This document shows, in pieces, positions 8,632 through 17,954 of a DNA stretch of 64,000 nucleotides. This stretch comes from CBDCWQ01 sp965223435 (GTDB lineage Bacteria; Myxococcota; Kuafuiibacteriia; Kuafuiibacteriales; Kuafuiibacteriaceae). The notes under the pieces are model-generated. The model was not told where the DNA came from. It made no database searches and saw only the letters and a program-made list of their open reading frames with translations. The stretch covers positions 620,001 through 684,000 of the forward strand of contig CBDCWQ010000019.1 of the NCBI GenBank assembly GCA_965223435.1, in the 5' to 3' direction. Position 1 is the first letter of the stretch. Each line of letters begins with the position of its first letter. The position numbers and the translations under genes were made by a program.

Positions 8632-9006
8632 TCAATCATCGTCCAAGCTTCGGGTAATCTCCACAGCCACCAACGCGGCGTCCGGCACCGCCCCCGGCTT
8701 GGCAACCCGTACAAATACGGAGCCCACCAGTCCCGCGGGCGTGCGAAGCACACGGCGCGCGATCTTCTCGGCAACGGTCTCGATCAACGCGTGATGTTTT
8801 TCTTGGGCCACTTGGCGACACGTTTCGGCCAAACCATCGTAGTCTACAGATTTCTGGAGATCATCTTTTTCGGCGGCAGCACGAATCGAGGTTTTCACGC
8901 GAACGTCGATCACCAGGGTCTGCTTGTGGGTGCGTTCATGCGGGTAAACTCCAATTCCGGCGTCCACCCGCAGCCCTGCCAGTATGATGGTGTCCCGATC
9001 CGTCAT
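8632..9006 (-). CDS. folB: Dihydroneopterin aldolase
   Basis: A protein of 124 residues from ATG 9006, matching the usual FolB length. FolB cleaves 7,8-dihydroneopterin to 6-hydroxymethyl-dihydropterin and glycolaldehyde in folate synthesis (cytoplasm). Features seen are TIILAGLRVDAGIGVYPHER (pterin-site Glu and Tyr region), LQKSVDYDGLA, LIETVAEKIA (active-site Glu) and VRVAKPGAVPDAALVAVEI, containing the catalytic Lys of the V-x-K-P-x-A motif. Upstream ATG 9063 would add 19 residues that do not look like family sequence, so 9006 was chosen; AAGG lies about 12 bases upstream of it. It is followed after 14 bases by the SUMF1-domain gene. No other folate gene is in the window. Confidence 0.92.
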   Translation of the reverse strand: MTDRDTIILAGLRVDAGIGVYPHERTHKQTLVIDVRVKTSIRAAAEKDDLQKSVDYDGLAETCRQVAQEKHHALIETVAEKIARRVLRTPAGLVGSVFVRVAKPGAVPDAALVAVEITRSLDDD

Positions 9007-9059
9007 CCGTCGCCGACCTTGCTGAGCATCAGACCCTATAGACGCCCCCCAAAGCGGCG

Positions 9060-10448
9060 TCAATCACACCCCACCTGAACCTGCCCCGGGGCGACAACCT
9101 GAGCCCACACTTCGGGCGAGACCGTGGGTGGGCAACGGGCGGGTACAAAAGAATCGATGGCATGCCAGGTGGTTCTTCCGCCCAACACCTTGAGGACTCC
9201 GGCTATCCAGAGCAGACCCGCTTGCGCCCGCAAGAACCGAGGTCCGATCGGAGTCTTGGTGAGAAGTTGACCCTCGTGGAGCAAACGAAGAATCGCGTCG
9301 CTCCCGAAATCGGACCCATCAAACACCGCCTCAACCACCACCCCATAACTGCCGTCTGGGGGGAACTCCAAAGTGGCCACTTCGGGGCCAAAACCTTCAA
9401 AGTCGTCTTGGATCTGCCCGCCGAACAGAGGCTGAGGCGCGCGGGCCGAAAGGGAGGTGCGCGGATCCCCAAACCGTCCGCCCGGACCCACTACATGGAG
9501 ATCCAAATCGCTGTTGGCCCCGTCCCACGTCAAAATCACACGCTCACCCCTTTCGCGAGCCACCGCAGAGTTGACACCCACCGTGCACCGACTCTCGCCA
9601 AATCCGGAGCCAATGCCATGAACCAACACCTCGACTCGGTTCCGGCCCGCAAACAGCGGCACCCGCTCCAGCGCAAAAACGCCATCAACCACCGACATCG
9701 TCCCGTCGAAGACCTCACCCGCATGGCTTCGAATGCGCCAGATTGCCGTGTTTACACCGCGGCTCGTGATGCCCGCGAGGCGGGGCAACAACAGGGCTGG
9801 TACGGTTGCGTTCATCGCGGGCGCAACCAGGCCGATGGGGGCGCAACCCGGACAGTCAACCTCCACCATCACCACCCGGCTTCGGTCCACCGGTCCAATG
9901 CTGGCCATGATCTGAAGCGTCATCGAGCCGGGGTCGACGGGGATATCTTCAAGCACAAAAGGCAATACCGAAGGGTGGTCCGGGCGAGAATTGCGAACCG
10001 TGACACTCGTTTGAACGCCGCCGGAGCAGCCGTTTGCGCTTGAAGTCAGAGCCGACACCACGACCGCGTCGGATGCCGTCTCAAGCTCGCCGGTGATGCG
10101 GATCTTCCGCGTCCCTTCCTCGAAAATGCGCCCCTCTTCGGGCTCAAAAACCCGGAGCTTTGGGGGGACGGGTTCGGTGCGGCAACGTCCCTCGTTGGTG
10201 CAAATGGCCCGCGAGGCCATCGACGTGGGCGCCTCGCAGTCCTCGTTACCGAGACATTCTTGCCGACAGGAACCACGAGGCGCGCCTCGCGAATTGGACT
10301 GGACGATGCAATGGCTTCCAAAGGGACACTCCTTGTCCGTGCGGCAGTCCACCCCCGAGCAACGCCAGAGGCAAAGCCCCAACCAAAACGGGAAAGCGAC
10401 GCGCGCCCCCCGACCACGGCCCCAGCCACATCCAAACGAGGGTGCCAC
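9060..10448 (-). CDS. Secreted Cys-rich protein with DUF2135/YfaP-like domain
   Basis: A 462-residue protein. The N-terminus is Arg-rich followed by a hydrophobic stretch (VAFPFWLGLCLWRCSG), a probable export signal. Residues about 33-90 hold Cys-rich DxDC-type modules (CRTDKECPFGSHC, CRQECLGNEDC), frequent in myxobacterial surface proteins. The middle resembles Ig-like beta sheets. Around residue 305 is ILTWDGANSDLDLHVVGPGG, the hallmark of YfaP/DUF2135-type domains, followed by a strand-rich C-terminus. Function is unknown; extracellular binding is the likeliest. It lies 104 bases after the ASH/VWA lipoprotein gene on the same strand and 53 bases before folB. The start is uncertain, as a shorter start would better frame the signal. 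Confidence 0.7.
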   Translation of the reverse strand: MAPSFGCGWGRGRGARVAFPFWLGLCLWRCSGVDCRTDKECPFGSHCIVQSNSRGAPRGSCRQECLGNEDCEAPTSMASRAICTNEGRCRTEPVPPKLRVFEPEEGRIFEEGTRKIRITGELETASDAVVVSALTSSANGCSGGVQTSVTVRNSRPDHPSVLPFVLEDIPVDPGSMTLQIMASIGPVDRSRVVMVEVDCPGCAPIGLVAPAMNATVPALLLPRLAGITSRGVNTAIWRIRSHAGEVFDGTMSVVDGVFALERVPLFAGRNRVEVLVHGIGSGFGESRCTVGVNSAVARERGERVILTWDGANSDLDLHVVGPGGRFGDPRTSLSARAPQPLFGGQIQDDFEGFGPEVATLEFPPDGSYGVVVEAVFDGSDFGSDAILRLLHEGQLLTKTPIGPRFLRAQAGLLWIAGVLKVLGGRTTWHAIDSFVPARCPPTVSPEVWAQVVAPGQVQVGCD

Positions 10449-10552
10449 CGGCCCCCTTTATCACATTGTCTCCCACACAGCGTTCGGATCGTGCGGATTT
10501 CACCCGAACGCCGAGCCCGGTCGATGCCGGGCTTCCATGATACCCGTTCCGG

Positions 10553-13399
10553 TCACGGACAGGCGGGCGTGTAGCGAACTTGAATCGAAGAACCCTCTTT
10601 GGGGGGCGACTGGAACACGATGGACTGGATGGCGGGATCATACGACCACGCGTCCATCGCAGCCAGCACCCCGTCGATCCGAACCTCTATGGGGTCACCT
10701 GGCTCGGCAGCACGTTCCAGCCGAAAGCTCCCTCTCAGCCCAAAGGCCGCATCACCAATATTGGCGAGGGTGGACGACCAATCCGAGCATATAGACTCAC
10801 TCAAACCCCCTGACAGGGCACTAAAGTCCTCGTACCTTGGGGCTGGGCGGGCGGACAATGGATTTTGCCGATTGCAGCCAGCCCTTTGGCCGGTGACCAT
10901 TGCCGTCAACAGACCTGAAGCCCCTCGGTTTCGGAGGACGTTGAAGTAAAAAAGAGGGGACCCACGAGACTGGTCATCTTCGTCGCTCACAATGACGACC
11001 ACCAAACCGGCGGCCGGACGAAACAAGCTGGCGTTGGGTTGGTGACCAGAGTCGGCCAAGGAAAATGCGCCTGCCATCGCGGCCAACCCCGGTTCTATCC
11101 CCGAACCGGTGATCCCTACGTTGGCCTGTTGCCGAAAAGCAGTCTCCAGGTTGGGCGTCTTTGAGGTCAATACGGGGCCTACCAAAGCGCCGGCAATCGG
11201 GTGGAGCGTGGTCGTCGTCACCCCGATCTGAAAGTCGACATCACGGAGTTTCGCTGAGCGAATGAACGCATTGAAATTGGCAGCCAGCGCCGCCTGGTCG
11301 TCCGCCATCGAACAGCTGTTGTCGATGACAAACAACACATCGATTTCGCGGCTTCTCACCTGTTCGAATGCATCCTCGGCTTGTGGGTTCAAAGCGCCCT
11401 GTCCTGACAAGGGCACCACCAGGGGGTATGGAAAGTCTTCGAGGACAATTTCGAGCTCACTCGTGTCCGCCCCCTCGTCCACCGGCCGATAAGAAACCTC
11501 AACCGAGGTGCTCGTTTCGCGCCCAAGCTCGGTTCCTGGAGAGAGAGTCCGGGTGATTTGAAACTCTTGGGTTTGGGTCGAGGTCAGGGTGACCGACTGG
11601 ACCCGGGTTGCCGTCTGACCCGCATTGTGAACGGTGAGCTTGCGGCTCCCGGCACTGCACTCAAGGCGCGTGGGCCCAAAATCGACCTCGCTCGGCTGGG
11701 TAAAGATATCCAGGTCCCTCCGGGCGGAGCCCACAAGGCTCAAATTGCGTTCCGGAAAAACCGGATCTGCGGTTCGGACCACAAAATTGGCTTTCGAATC
11801 GCGCATCGCGGTGGGGGTATAGCGAAAGTCGAGCTGAATGCTGTCGCCTGGTCCAAGCTCAACGGGCCACGGAGCGGACAGCGCCATGATCGCCGCATCG
11901 ACCGGGTCTCTGAACGCGCCGGACTCCAAGAGGCAGGCGTCCTCGCCGTCGTTCTTGAGCGCCACACTTTTTTCTCGCATGTAACCGAGAGGAATGAGCC
12001 CAAAGTTGACCTGCCCCGGCGTCACCTGAAGGGCGCAAATCTGGTCTGCCAGCCCCCCGCTGAGCGGGATCTCAACCTCGGGCTTCGCGACATCGTCGGT
12101 GTGAATACGCAACCGCCCGAGGTATTCGGCCACGCGGTCCGGTCTGAAGGCCACCCGAACCGTCAACGATTCCCCCGGCCCTAAGCGATTGGGAAGACCC
12201 GGAGAACCCAAAAGACCAAACGCCGGGTCCCCCGAAACTTCGAGCGATCGGATGACCACGTCCGAGGAGCCCGCGTTGTTCATGACGACCGAACGCGCGT
12301 AGGTTCCGGGCGCGCGCTCGGTCCCGAAGGACAATGCTTGAGGCTCGACCAAAAACAAGGGACCTCGGCCCTCACCCATAATCCGGATGCGGGTGGTGGG
12401 GACCCGAGCATTGTCACTGTCAATCACCACTTCCCCCGTGAACGCCGACGCAGAGTCGGGCTGGAACGCGACATCCAGAGCCGCGGCTTCCCCTTGGGCC
12501 AGCACCACGGGCAAGCCTCCCGCCACCGTCAACGAAAAGACCTGCCCGGTGGCCTCGACTCGACTCAGCTGAATGGGGTCCGATCCCAAATTCTCAACGC
12601 TGAGTCGCATGGTCTCCTGGACCCCAATACCCACCGCGCCAAAATCAAGAACCGGCGGGGTAGCCTTGAGGGCCGCATCGGAGGCGGAGGCCAGCACCTC
12701 AACCTCGAGCCCGCAGCCCACACCGCAGGTTTCGAACACCATGCGCCCGCTGTCCTCCCCTGCGGCAATCGGCCGGTACTGCAAGTCGAGGACCAGCTGG
12801 TGCAGGGCATCGACGCCAAAAGCGCCCCCGCTGGCGAAATCGGTGAGTGAGCTCAGACTGAAATGCTGCGGACGCGGGAACCCCACCACCTCAATCCGTC
12901 CGTTTACGGGCTCGGCATCGGCGTTGGAGACGACGATCTCGACCCGAGGACTGGCGCCGACAAAGGTGTTTGTCAGGTCAACGACCTCGGGCCGCACCGA
13001 AACAAACCCCTGAACGCCCTCTCCGGACAACGAAACCTGGGTCACGGGGTTCTCAGCCGCATTGGACATGATGACCAACGTGCCGGTGGCTGGCCCCTGT
13101 TGCGAAGGCCGGAATCCCACCTGGAGGGTGGTCTGGCCACCCGGACCAAGCGTGCCCTCCCCCATGGAGACCACGAAGGGCGCCCCCACATCCACGCCGG
13201 TAAGCTCGAGCGTCAAGCTCCCGAGATTTTGAACGGACAGGGCAAGCCGCTTGGTGGCACCGAGCGGGACGTCTCCAAAGTCCAGGTTCTGTGCAACCCC
13301 AATGCGGGCGCTCACCCGGCTCAAATCCACCGCTTCCGAGCAGCCCAAGGCCAAAAGCCCAAGCAGAAGCCCGTGTTTCACCATCATGGAAGTCATCAT
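10553..13399 (-). CDS. ASH-repeat / von Willebrand A lipoprotein
   Basis: A 948-residue predicted lipoprotein (LLALGCSEA, Cys20). Residues about 30-660 consist of roughly six ASH/HYDIN-type beta domains, each opening with patterns like LDFGDVPLGATKRLALSVQN, LDFGAVGIGVQETMRLSV or VDFGPTRL. From about residue 683 there is a VWA-like domain with an intact MIDAS start (DVLFVIDNSCSM, D-x-S-x-S) and later VVVIVSDEDDQS. The C-terminus is a short beta region ending VRYTPACP. Such proteins sit on the outer membrane surface, probably as adhesins or scaffolds; ligand unknown. It is co-directional with its neighbours, lying 89 bases after the GT39 gene. Confidence 0.88.
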   Translation of the reverse strand: MMTSMMVKHGLLLGLLALGCSEAVDLSRVSARIGVAQNLDFGDVPLGATKRLALSVQNLGSLTLELTGVDVGAPFVVSMGEGTLGPGGQTTLQVGFRPSQQGPATGTLVIMSNAAENPVTQVSLSGEGVQGFVSVRPEVVDLTNTFVGASPRVEIVVSNADAEPVNGRIEVVGFPRPQHFSLSSLTDFASGGAFGVDALHQLVLDLQYRPIAAGEDSGRMVFETCGVGCGLEVEVLASASDAALKATPPVLDFGAVGIGVQETMRLSVENLGSDPIQLSRVEATGQVFSLTVAGGLPVVLAQGEAAALDVAFQPDSASAFTGEVVIDSDNARVPTTRIRIMGEGRGPLFLVEPQALSFGTERAPGTYARSVVMNNAGSSDVVIRSLEVSGDPAFGLLGSPGLPNRLGPGESLTVRVAFRPDRVAEYLGRLRIHTDDVAKPEVEIPLSGGLADQICALQVTPGQVNFGLIPLGYMREKSVALKNDGEDACLLESGAFRDPVDAAIMALSAPWPVELGPGDSIQLDFRYTPTAMRDSKANFVVRTADPVFPERNLSLVGSARRDLDIFTQPSEVDFGPTRLECSAGSRKLTVHNAGQTATRVQSVTLTSTQTQEFQITRTLSPGTELGRETSTSVEVSYRPVDEGADTSELEIVLEDFPYPLVVPLSGQGALNPQAEDAFEQVRSREIDVLFVIDNSCSMADDQAALAANFNAFIRSAKLRDVDFQIGVTTTTLHPIAGALVGPVLTSKTPNLETAFRQQANVGITGSGIEPGLAAMAGAFSLADSGHQPNASLFRPAAGLVVVIVSDEDDQSRGSPLFYFNVLRNRGASGLLTAMVTGQRAGCNRQNPLSARPAPRYEDFSALSGGLSESICSDWSSTLANIGDAAFGLRGSFRLERAAEPGDPIEVRIDGVLAAMDAWSYDPAIQSIVFQSPPKEGSSIQVRYTPACP

Positions 13400-13488
13400 A
13401 GCCTAGCTCTCGCCCGCCTCAGCCCCAAAACGAACCCTAGACCGGTAAAGAGGCCGCCTCACAGCCACCCACAGCACATGGCGCCCAA

Positions 13489-15153
13489 TCATGGGGCCGC
13501 CGCGGGCGCCCCGCGCGACGCCTTCCGGTCGTAACCTTGCACCAAGGTGACCTCGTCGAGGTACACGCCGTGCACCGGCCGGGTCCCCAGGTTCGACCAA
13601 ATGGCGCCCTCGGCTTCGCCGTGCTCCGGCTGTGCGAAATGAATGCCGATGTCGGCGCCCCGTGCCTCGCGGGCATACTGGATCTGGTGCGGGATCTGGC
13701 CTTCCTTTCGATACATAAGGTAGCTTTCGTAGTTGGTGCGGTTGAAAAAGGCTCTGAGAGCACCCCCGGTTTGAAAAAGATGCGGATAGAGCGGCCGTGC
13801 CAGACCCCCCCAAAAGCCCCGCTGCAGCCCCAACGATGCGGCCCCCCGCACCCCCCCTACCGTTTCGCTGTAGTAGCTGATTCCGTGCGGATGGGTTTCA
13901 GCGATCGCCAAGAAACCCGGACAAACTGTCAAAAGAATGGCGACCACGGTCAGGGCTCGGGTTTGAACCTCGCTGCAAGTGCGCCTCAGAACCTCAAAAA
14001 CAGAAAACATGGCGCTTGCCGCCAAAACCATGAGCGCGGGCATCGCGTTGTACCAGTGTTTCACACCGCCAAAAATGGGCGTGCTGGGCAGCGAGATCAA
14101 CAACATGGGAAAAAAAGCGGTGGCCACCAACAAAAACGCGCGCCGGTCCCTGTGTTTCAACGTATCGACCAGCCCGCGACCAAACCCCAAAAACGCCATC
14201 ACAAAGATGGGTAGGGGGACCGTAAACAGGGTCATCAGCCAGGGAAAAGACCAAGGAAAAGGAGGCTTCACCAAAAGCGTGTGAAACCAAGACACCGGGT
14301 AGTGCTCGTGGTGAAGGTGAAACGCAAGATAGCCGGCCACCCGCTCCAGGCTGTGGTGCCAAAGGTAAGGCCACCCCGCGAAGAAGACCCATACGCCTCC
14401 CACAAGGCATCCGGTCAGCACCCAGGGCGGACGGGGGCACACCAGCTCTTTGCCCCCCGAAACCCCCCTCCCCCACTGCGGCCACCGAGATTTGGGGAGC
14501 GTGGCCAACCAAAACGCCACAAAGAGCAACGGCAAGAAAAGTGCGTTCAACTTGGTGAGGAGCGCCAAACCAAAGACCCATGCAGCGCCCAGCCCGCGAA
14601 CCACTCGCTTGTGAGGAGGGGCTGTCATCGCGCGATAGAAGGTATGGATCGAAAGCGTCCACATCGCCGCCATCGGGACGTCAAAACAGGCCAGGTGCGC
14701 GTCATAAAAGTAGCGGGGTAAGGAAACAAGCAACAGGGCGGCCAAGACCCCTACCCGCTGAGAAACCAACGCAGTCCCGAGCAAGTACGTGGCAACCAAG
14801 CTCAACGCCCCGAAGAAAAAGCCCGCAGCCCGAAAGCCCTGCGCGGCTGACGCGAACCCCAACCAGCGATGGGTGAGGCCGTGGCACAACGCCTGGACGT
14901 ATTTGACCAACGGGGGATGTTCTCGGTTGTATCCGAAGGCCTGCAGGATCTGGCGGTCGGAGAACGCCGATGCAATCGGGTGCGAAAAGAGGTTCTCCAG
15001 GTAGGTGGCAGCGTGTGACGAAGCCTTGAAATAGTAGCCTTCGTCTCGGGTAAATCCGATCTCTTCAGCCGTCGTCCACAACAAAAGAAAGTAAGCCAGG
15101 GCCATAAGCCCCACCAGATTTCGCCATCGCCGGTGGAGGGCCCCTTCAGTCAC
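13489..15153 (-). CDS. GT39-like (PMT_2/ArnT family) membrane glycosyltransferase
   Basis: A 554-residue integral membrane protein of GT-C type, with an N-terminal membrane helix then the catalytic loop containing IGFTRDEGYYF (acidic D-E pair) and NREHPPLVKYV, both typical of PMT_2/ArnT-like proteins. About ten further hydrophobic segments follow, and a soluble C-terminal periplasmic tail of about 130 residues. Family members transfer sugars from polyprenyl-phosphate donors to lipids or proteins on the periplasmic face. Acceptor unknown here. The start overlaps the end of the upstream 317-residue gene by eight bases, implying translational coupling. Confidence 0.85.
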   Translation of the reverse strand: MTEGALHRRWRNLVGLMALAYFLLLWTTAEEIGFTRDEGYYFKASSHAATYLENLFSHPIASAFSDRQILQAFGYNREHPPLVKYVQALCHGLTHRWLGFASAAQGFRAAGFFFGALSLVATYLLGTALVSQRVGVLAALLLVSLPRYFYDAHLACFDVPMAAMWTLSIHTFYRAMTAPPHKRVVRGLGAAWVFGLALLTKLNALFLPLLFVAFWLATLPKSRWPQWGRGVSGGKELVCPRPPWVLTGCLVGGVWVFFAGWPYLWHHSLERVAGYLAFHLHHEHYPVSWFHTLLVKPPFPWSFPWLMTLFTVPLPIFVMAFLGFGRGLVDTLKHRDRRAFLLVATAFFPMLLISLPSTPIFGGVKHWYNAMPALMVLAASAMFSVFEVLRRTCSEVQTRALTVVAILLTVCPGFLAIAETHPHGISYYSETVGGVRGAASLGLQRGFWGGLARPLYPHLFQTGGALRAFFNRTNYESYLMYRKEGQIPHQIQYAREARGADIGIHFAQPEHGEAEGAIWSNLGTRPVHGVYLDEVTLVQGYDRKASRGAPAAAP

Positions 15154-16099
15154 GGCGGCGCAATCCTCTCAGCTCAGCGGTGAAACAAAAGTGGTTGGCG
15201 CCGGCGTCTTTGGTGAAGACCGCAAAGCTGACCGTCGTGGTGGTTGTGGCCAGGGGCGTCTTCACTTCAAAGCGCGTGAACGTATCCTTCGCCTCGATCA
15301 CAAAACGCTCCGGGGGCCGGTCTCCGATCCCCACTTCCAAAAACACCGGTGCACGCGCTCGGTGCGAAGCGTAAAGCGTGTGGCCAGCGTGGCCAACCAA
15401 TCGATCTGCCGTAGCCACAGCTGGGTACCGAATCAAAAGACGGCCCTCGTCGGGCGGATGCGCCCAAAGGCAGCGGCGCGTGTGCTCACCCATACGGTGC
15501 CACTCCTCTGCTACGTAAAACCATGACGCACTCTTGGGGCAGCGCCAACGCACGGAAGATGAGCCACCAAGGCTGTGGTCAACATGCCTTCGGTTGCAGG
15601 GTACTTGCCGACCACTCTTTTCATGAACGACCCGGGCTTCGTCAAGATGATCCAAAAAGGCGTAGGTTCGTTCGACCGCAGAATGGGTCAGGTAGCGATC
15701 AACGCGCACACCCCCAGACGAAAAACGCCAGGTGTGATCCAAGGTCAGACCCGCGGCGCGCATCTTGGATCGCACGGCTTGGCCAGCGCCAAAAAGACCC
15801 AAAACCCACACCCGACGGAAAGTCTCCAAATCCTCGTTTTGGGGGGCCCTCACTGCCAGCGGATGGAGATCACCGAGATACTCCCTCGCTCGGGTGGCAT
15901 AGGCAGGAAGTAGAAAAATCTGATCCTCGGCCTCAAAGCCGTCCCGAATCACCGCCGCAGCGGCGCGAATGGTTTTGGGCGCGGGCCCCCGGTCCCGAAA
16001 AACCCAAAACAAACTCCCGTACAGGCCGGTTCCGAAAAGCAAGACAACCGAGGCCATTTGAAGCCACGAGGCCCTGCGCAACCTGCTCATGGAAGGCAA
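15146..16099 (-). CDS. Membrane-anchored protein of unknown function
   Basis: A 317-residue protein with one N-terminal membrane helix (about residues 13-33, WLQMASVVLLFGTGLYGSLFW), then a periplasmic domain. No catalytic motif is recognised. The middle part (GFEAEDQIFLLPAYATRAREYLGDLHPLAV) resembles the soluble domains that sit beside or inside GT39 proteins, which often deal with substrate presentation; this is a weak inference. The C-terminus is beta-rich. It lies 30 bases after the beta-barrel gene and overlaps the glycosyltransferase gene by eight bases, so it probably works with that enzyme. ATG 16090 (MSRLRR) is an alternative start. Confidence 0.7.
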   Translation of the reverse strand: MPSMSRLRRASWLQMASVVLLFGTGLYGSLFWVFRDRGPAPKTIRAAAAVIRDGFEAEDQIFLLPAYATRAREYLGDLHPLAVRAPQNEDLETFRRVWVLGLFGAGQAVRSKMRAAGLTLDHTWRFSSGGVRVDRYLTHSAVERTYAFLDHLDEARVVHEKSGRQVPCNRRHVDHSLGGSSSVRWRCPKSASWFYVAEEWHRMGEHTRRCLWAHPPDEGRLLIRYPAVATADRLVGHAGHTLYASHRARAPVFLEVGIGDRPPERFVIEAKDTFTRFEVKTPLATTTTTVSFAVFTKDAGANHFCFTAELRGLRRRD

Positions 16100-16129
16100 C
16101 GAATAGGGTGGTGAAAAACGTCCCGCCGG

Positions 16130-17605
16130 CTAGAGGTCGACACTGAAGCCAAGACCCACACTCCAGTCGTCCACCGATTCGAACCCGCCGGTCTCCTCGG
16201 CCTGCCACACCCTCCACCACCTCAGCCGCAAAAGAAACACACTCGAAAATGGAATCGAGGCCTGCGCCACAATGGCTGAGCGGTCGTCGATTTCAATGAG
16301 ATCATTCAGCCCTTCGATGTTCACCCGGTAGTAGAACGCAGCGAAACGCACAAACTCCAAGGCCGGGACTTCAAGCGACACCCGAAGCGATCCATTGGCC
16401 TCCCCATCGTAGTCGATAAACTCACCTCCCAAGAAGATGTATTCCGGCAAACCGGCAAGCGCCTCCAAAAGAACGCCATTTCTGCCCGGTCGCCCGACAC
16501 ACGCATCGTCCAAGGCCCCCACCGCGGCCCCGCAGAGCGCCCGAAGCTTGGGCGCGCCCGAGCCCCCATCATCGGAAAGCGCCTGCACACGCTCGATTTC
16601 GTAGACGGTGTCGAAATACGGCCCGCGGTAGTCGCCCGACACGCGCCGGTATTCGGGCCGAAACTCGATCAAGAAGTTGTCGATGCCGAGCGGAAGCGAA
16701 AAACGAGAGAGAACGCCGATATGAAGGCCAAAACCGTCTTGGACGGTGCTCATCGCGTTAAAATCAATGTACGGGGTGATCGAGAGCAAGTCGGTTTCAA
16801 TCAGTTCCAACCCCACATCAACCCCCACAACAACCAAGGTTCTATCGACCTCGACCTCCGGCACATTGCGCTTGTTGAGCACCAAGGCGCCCTGGGTGTC
16901 GGTGCGCAGCGCAAACGGTGCTTTGGTGTCGGTCATGAGTGTCGCACCCAGGACCAGGCGCTCTTCAAAAAAACCTTTGACGCCTGCGAGCTGTAGAGGT
17001 CGCACGGTCAGCCTGAGCCCCAGCAGGTACGGATCGGCTACGTCGCCTATCAAGGTCTCTGCGCCGAATGGGCCCACGTTGACCGACGCGTTGATGCCAC
17101 CCCGCCACCGGCTTGCATCCACGCCATTGAAGTAGCGATGGACCATGGTGCCGTGTCCCATACTTAGGTTGGACAGCTCACCAAGCCGGATGTAGAAGGG
17201 CCCCTTTTTGTCTCGCCTGCCGATGTACACGTAGCGAAAGAGCTTGAGGTAGTCCGAGACCTCATCCCAGTCCTCTCGCCGCAGAACGCCCAGGTAGTCT
17301 TCATTGACCGTCTTCGGGTCCTGATCATGCACACGAATCCGGAGTGGGATCTGAAACCCTACCCCCCAGTTCTCCCGGTCAAAGCTGAGCCGCAGCGCGA
17401 AGTTGACAAAATAGTCCTCCGCTATCCGGCCAAAACCGAGCTGGCCCGAAAGCTGATCTCGAGTCCCCGGGCCCGAGTAGTTTTCGAATGCGCTCAGGAG
17501 CCCGGACTCGCTGAACTCGGCGCGAGCGGACTCCGGGCAAAGCAAAAAGCCCACACCCAAGCAAGCCAGAGCCAGTCTTTGAGGCCCACACTTCAGCGGC
17601 AACAT
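16130..17605 (-). CDS. Predicted outer-membrane beta-barrel protein
   Basis: A 491-residue protein with a Sec signal peptide (cleavage likely after PESARA). The mature part is dominated by alternating hydrophobic/polar strands rich in Gly and aromatic residues, e.g. YFVNFALRLSFDRENWGVGF, YIRLGELSNLSMGHGTMVHR and FAAFYYRVNIEGLND. It ends in a strand WSVGLGFSVDL, close to a Bam-type C-terminal signature. No enzyme motif seen. It heads a minus-strand unit with the membrane-anchored protein and glycosyltransferase, suggesting an envelope role. CCTTTAAAGG, a perfect palindrome, lies 12-22 bases upstream of the ATG. The start is chosen for the clean signal peptide, but the Shine-Dalgarno sequence is weak. 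Confidence 0.78.
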   Translation of the reverse strand: MLPLKCGPQRLALACLGVGFLLCPESARAEFSESGLLSAFENYSGPGTRDQLSGQLGFGRIAEDYFVNFALRLSFDRENWGVGFQIPLRIRVHDQDPKTVNEDYLGVLRREDWDEVSDYLKLFRYVYIGRRDKKGPFYIRLGELSNLSMGHGTMVHRYFNGVDASRWRGGINASVNVGPFGAETLIGDVADPYLLGLRLTVRPLQLAGVKGFFEERLVLGATLMTDTKAPFALRTDTQGALVLNKRNVPEVEVDRTLVVVGVDVGLELIETDLLSITPYIDFNAMSTVQDGFGLHIGVLSRFSLPLGIDNFLIEFRPEYRRVSGDYRGPYFDTVYEIERVQALSDDGGSGAPKLRALCGAAVGALDDACVGRPGRNGVLLEALAGLPEYIFLGGEFIDYDGEANGSLRVSLEVPALEFVRFAAFYYRVNIEGLNDLIEIDDRSAIVAQASIPFSSVFLLRLRWWRVWQAEETGGFESVDDWSVGLGFSVDL

Positions 17606-17954
17606 CGATGTGGAAAGCCTTTAAAGGAGATTTCTCCCTGAATCCAGTGGCCAACAGGGGAACACAAAAACGAGCCCTCAGCGCCCCCTGAACTCGAAAC
17701 TGGAGCGCAATCTCGACCCCTTGGCTGTCGGCCCCAGATCCCGACGAACAACCCCCACCACCCGAGTGTGAGCTCGAGCGGGCAGCCGACGAACTGAGAA
17801 CCTGGGCGATCTACTCAGGGTTACCTAGAACTGGCGCAACCATCCGCAGCCAAACCCCGCAACGGGTAGGCAAATCCACCGCCCCGAGTGTGCGCGCGAT
17901 CAAGCCCCGAGCGGGCTTTGGCAGCTGAGGCCCCCGGAGGTAGACTGGACCTGG
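17606..17954. other. Intergenic region between divergent genes
   Basis: About 350 bases between the minus-strand beta-barrel gene and the plus-strand AgmX-type gene; it should hold both promoters. Only the palindrome CCTTTAAAGG at 17618-17627 and a 6-bp stem AAGCCC/GGGCTT at 17902-17918 stand out. No sigma-70-like promoter pair and no convincing small gene were recognised. Confidence 0.5.
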
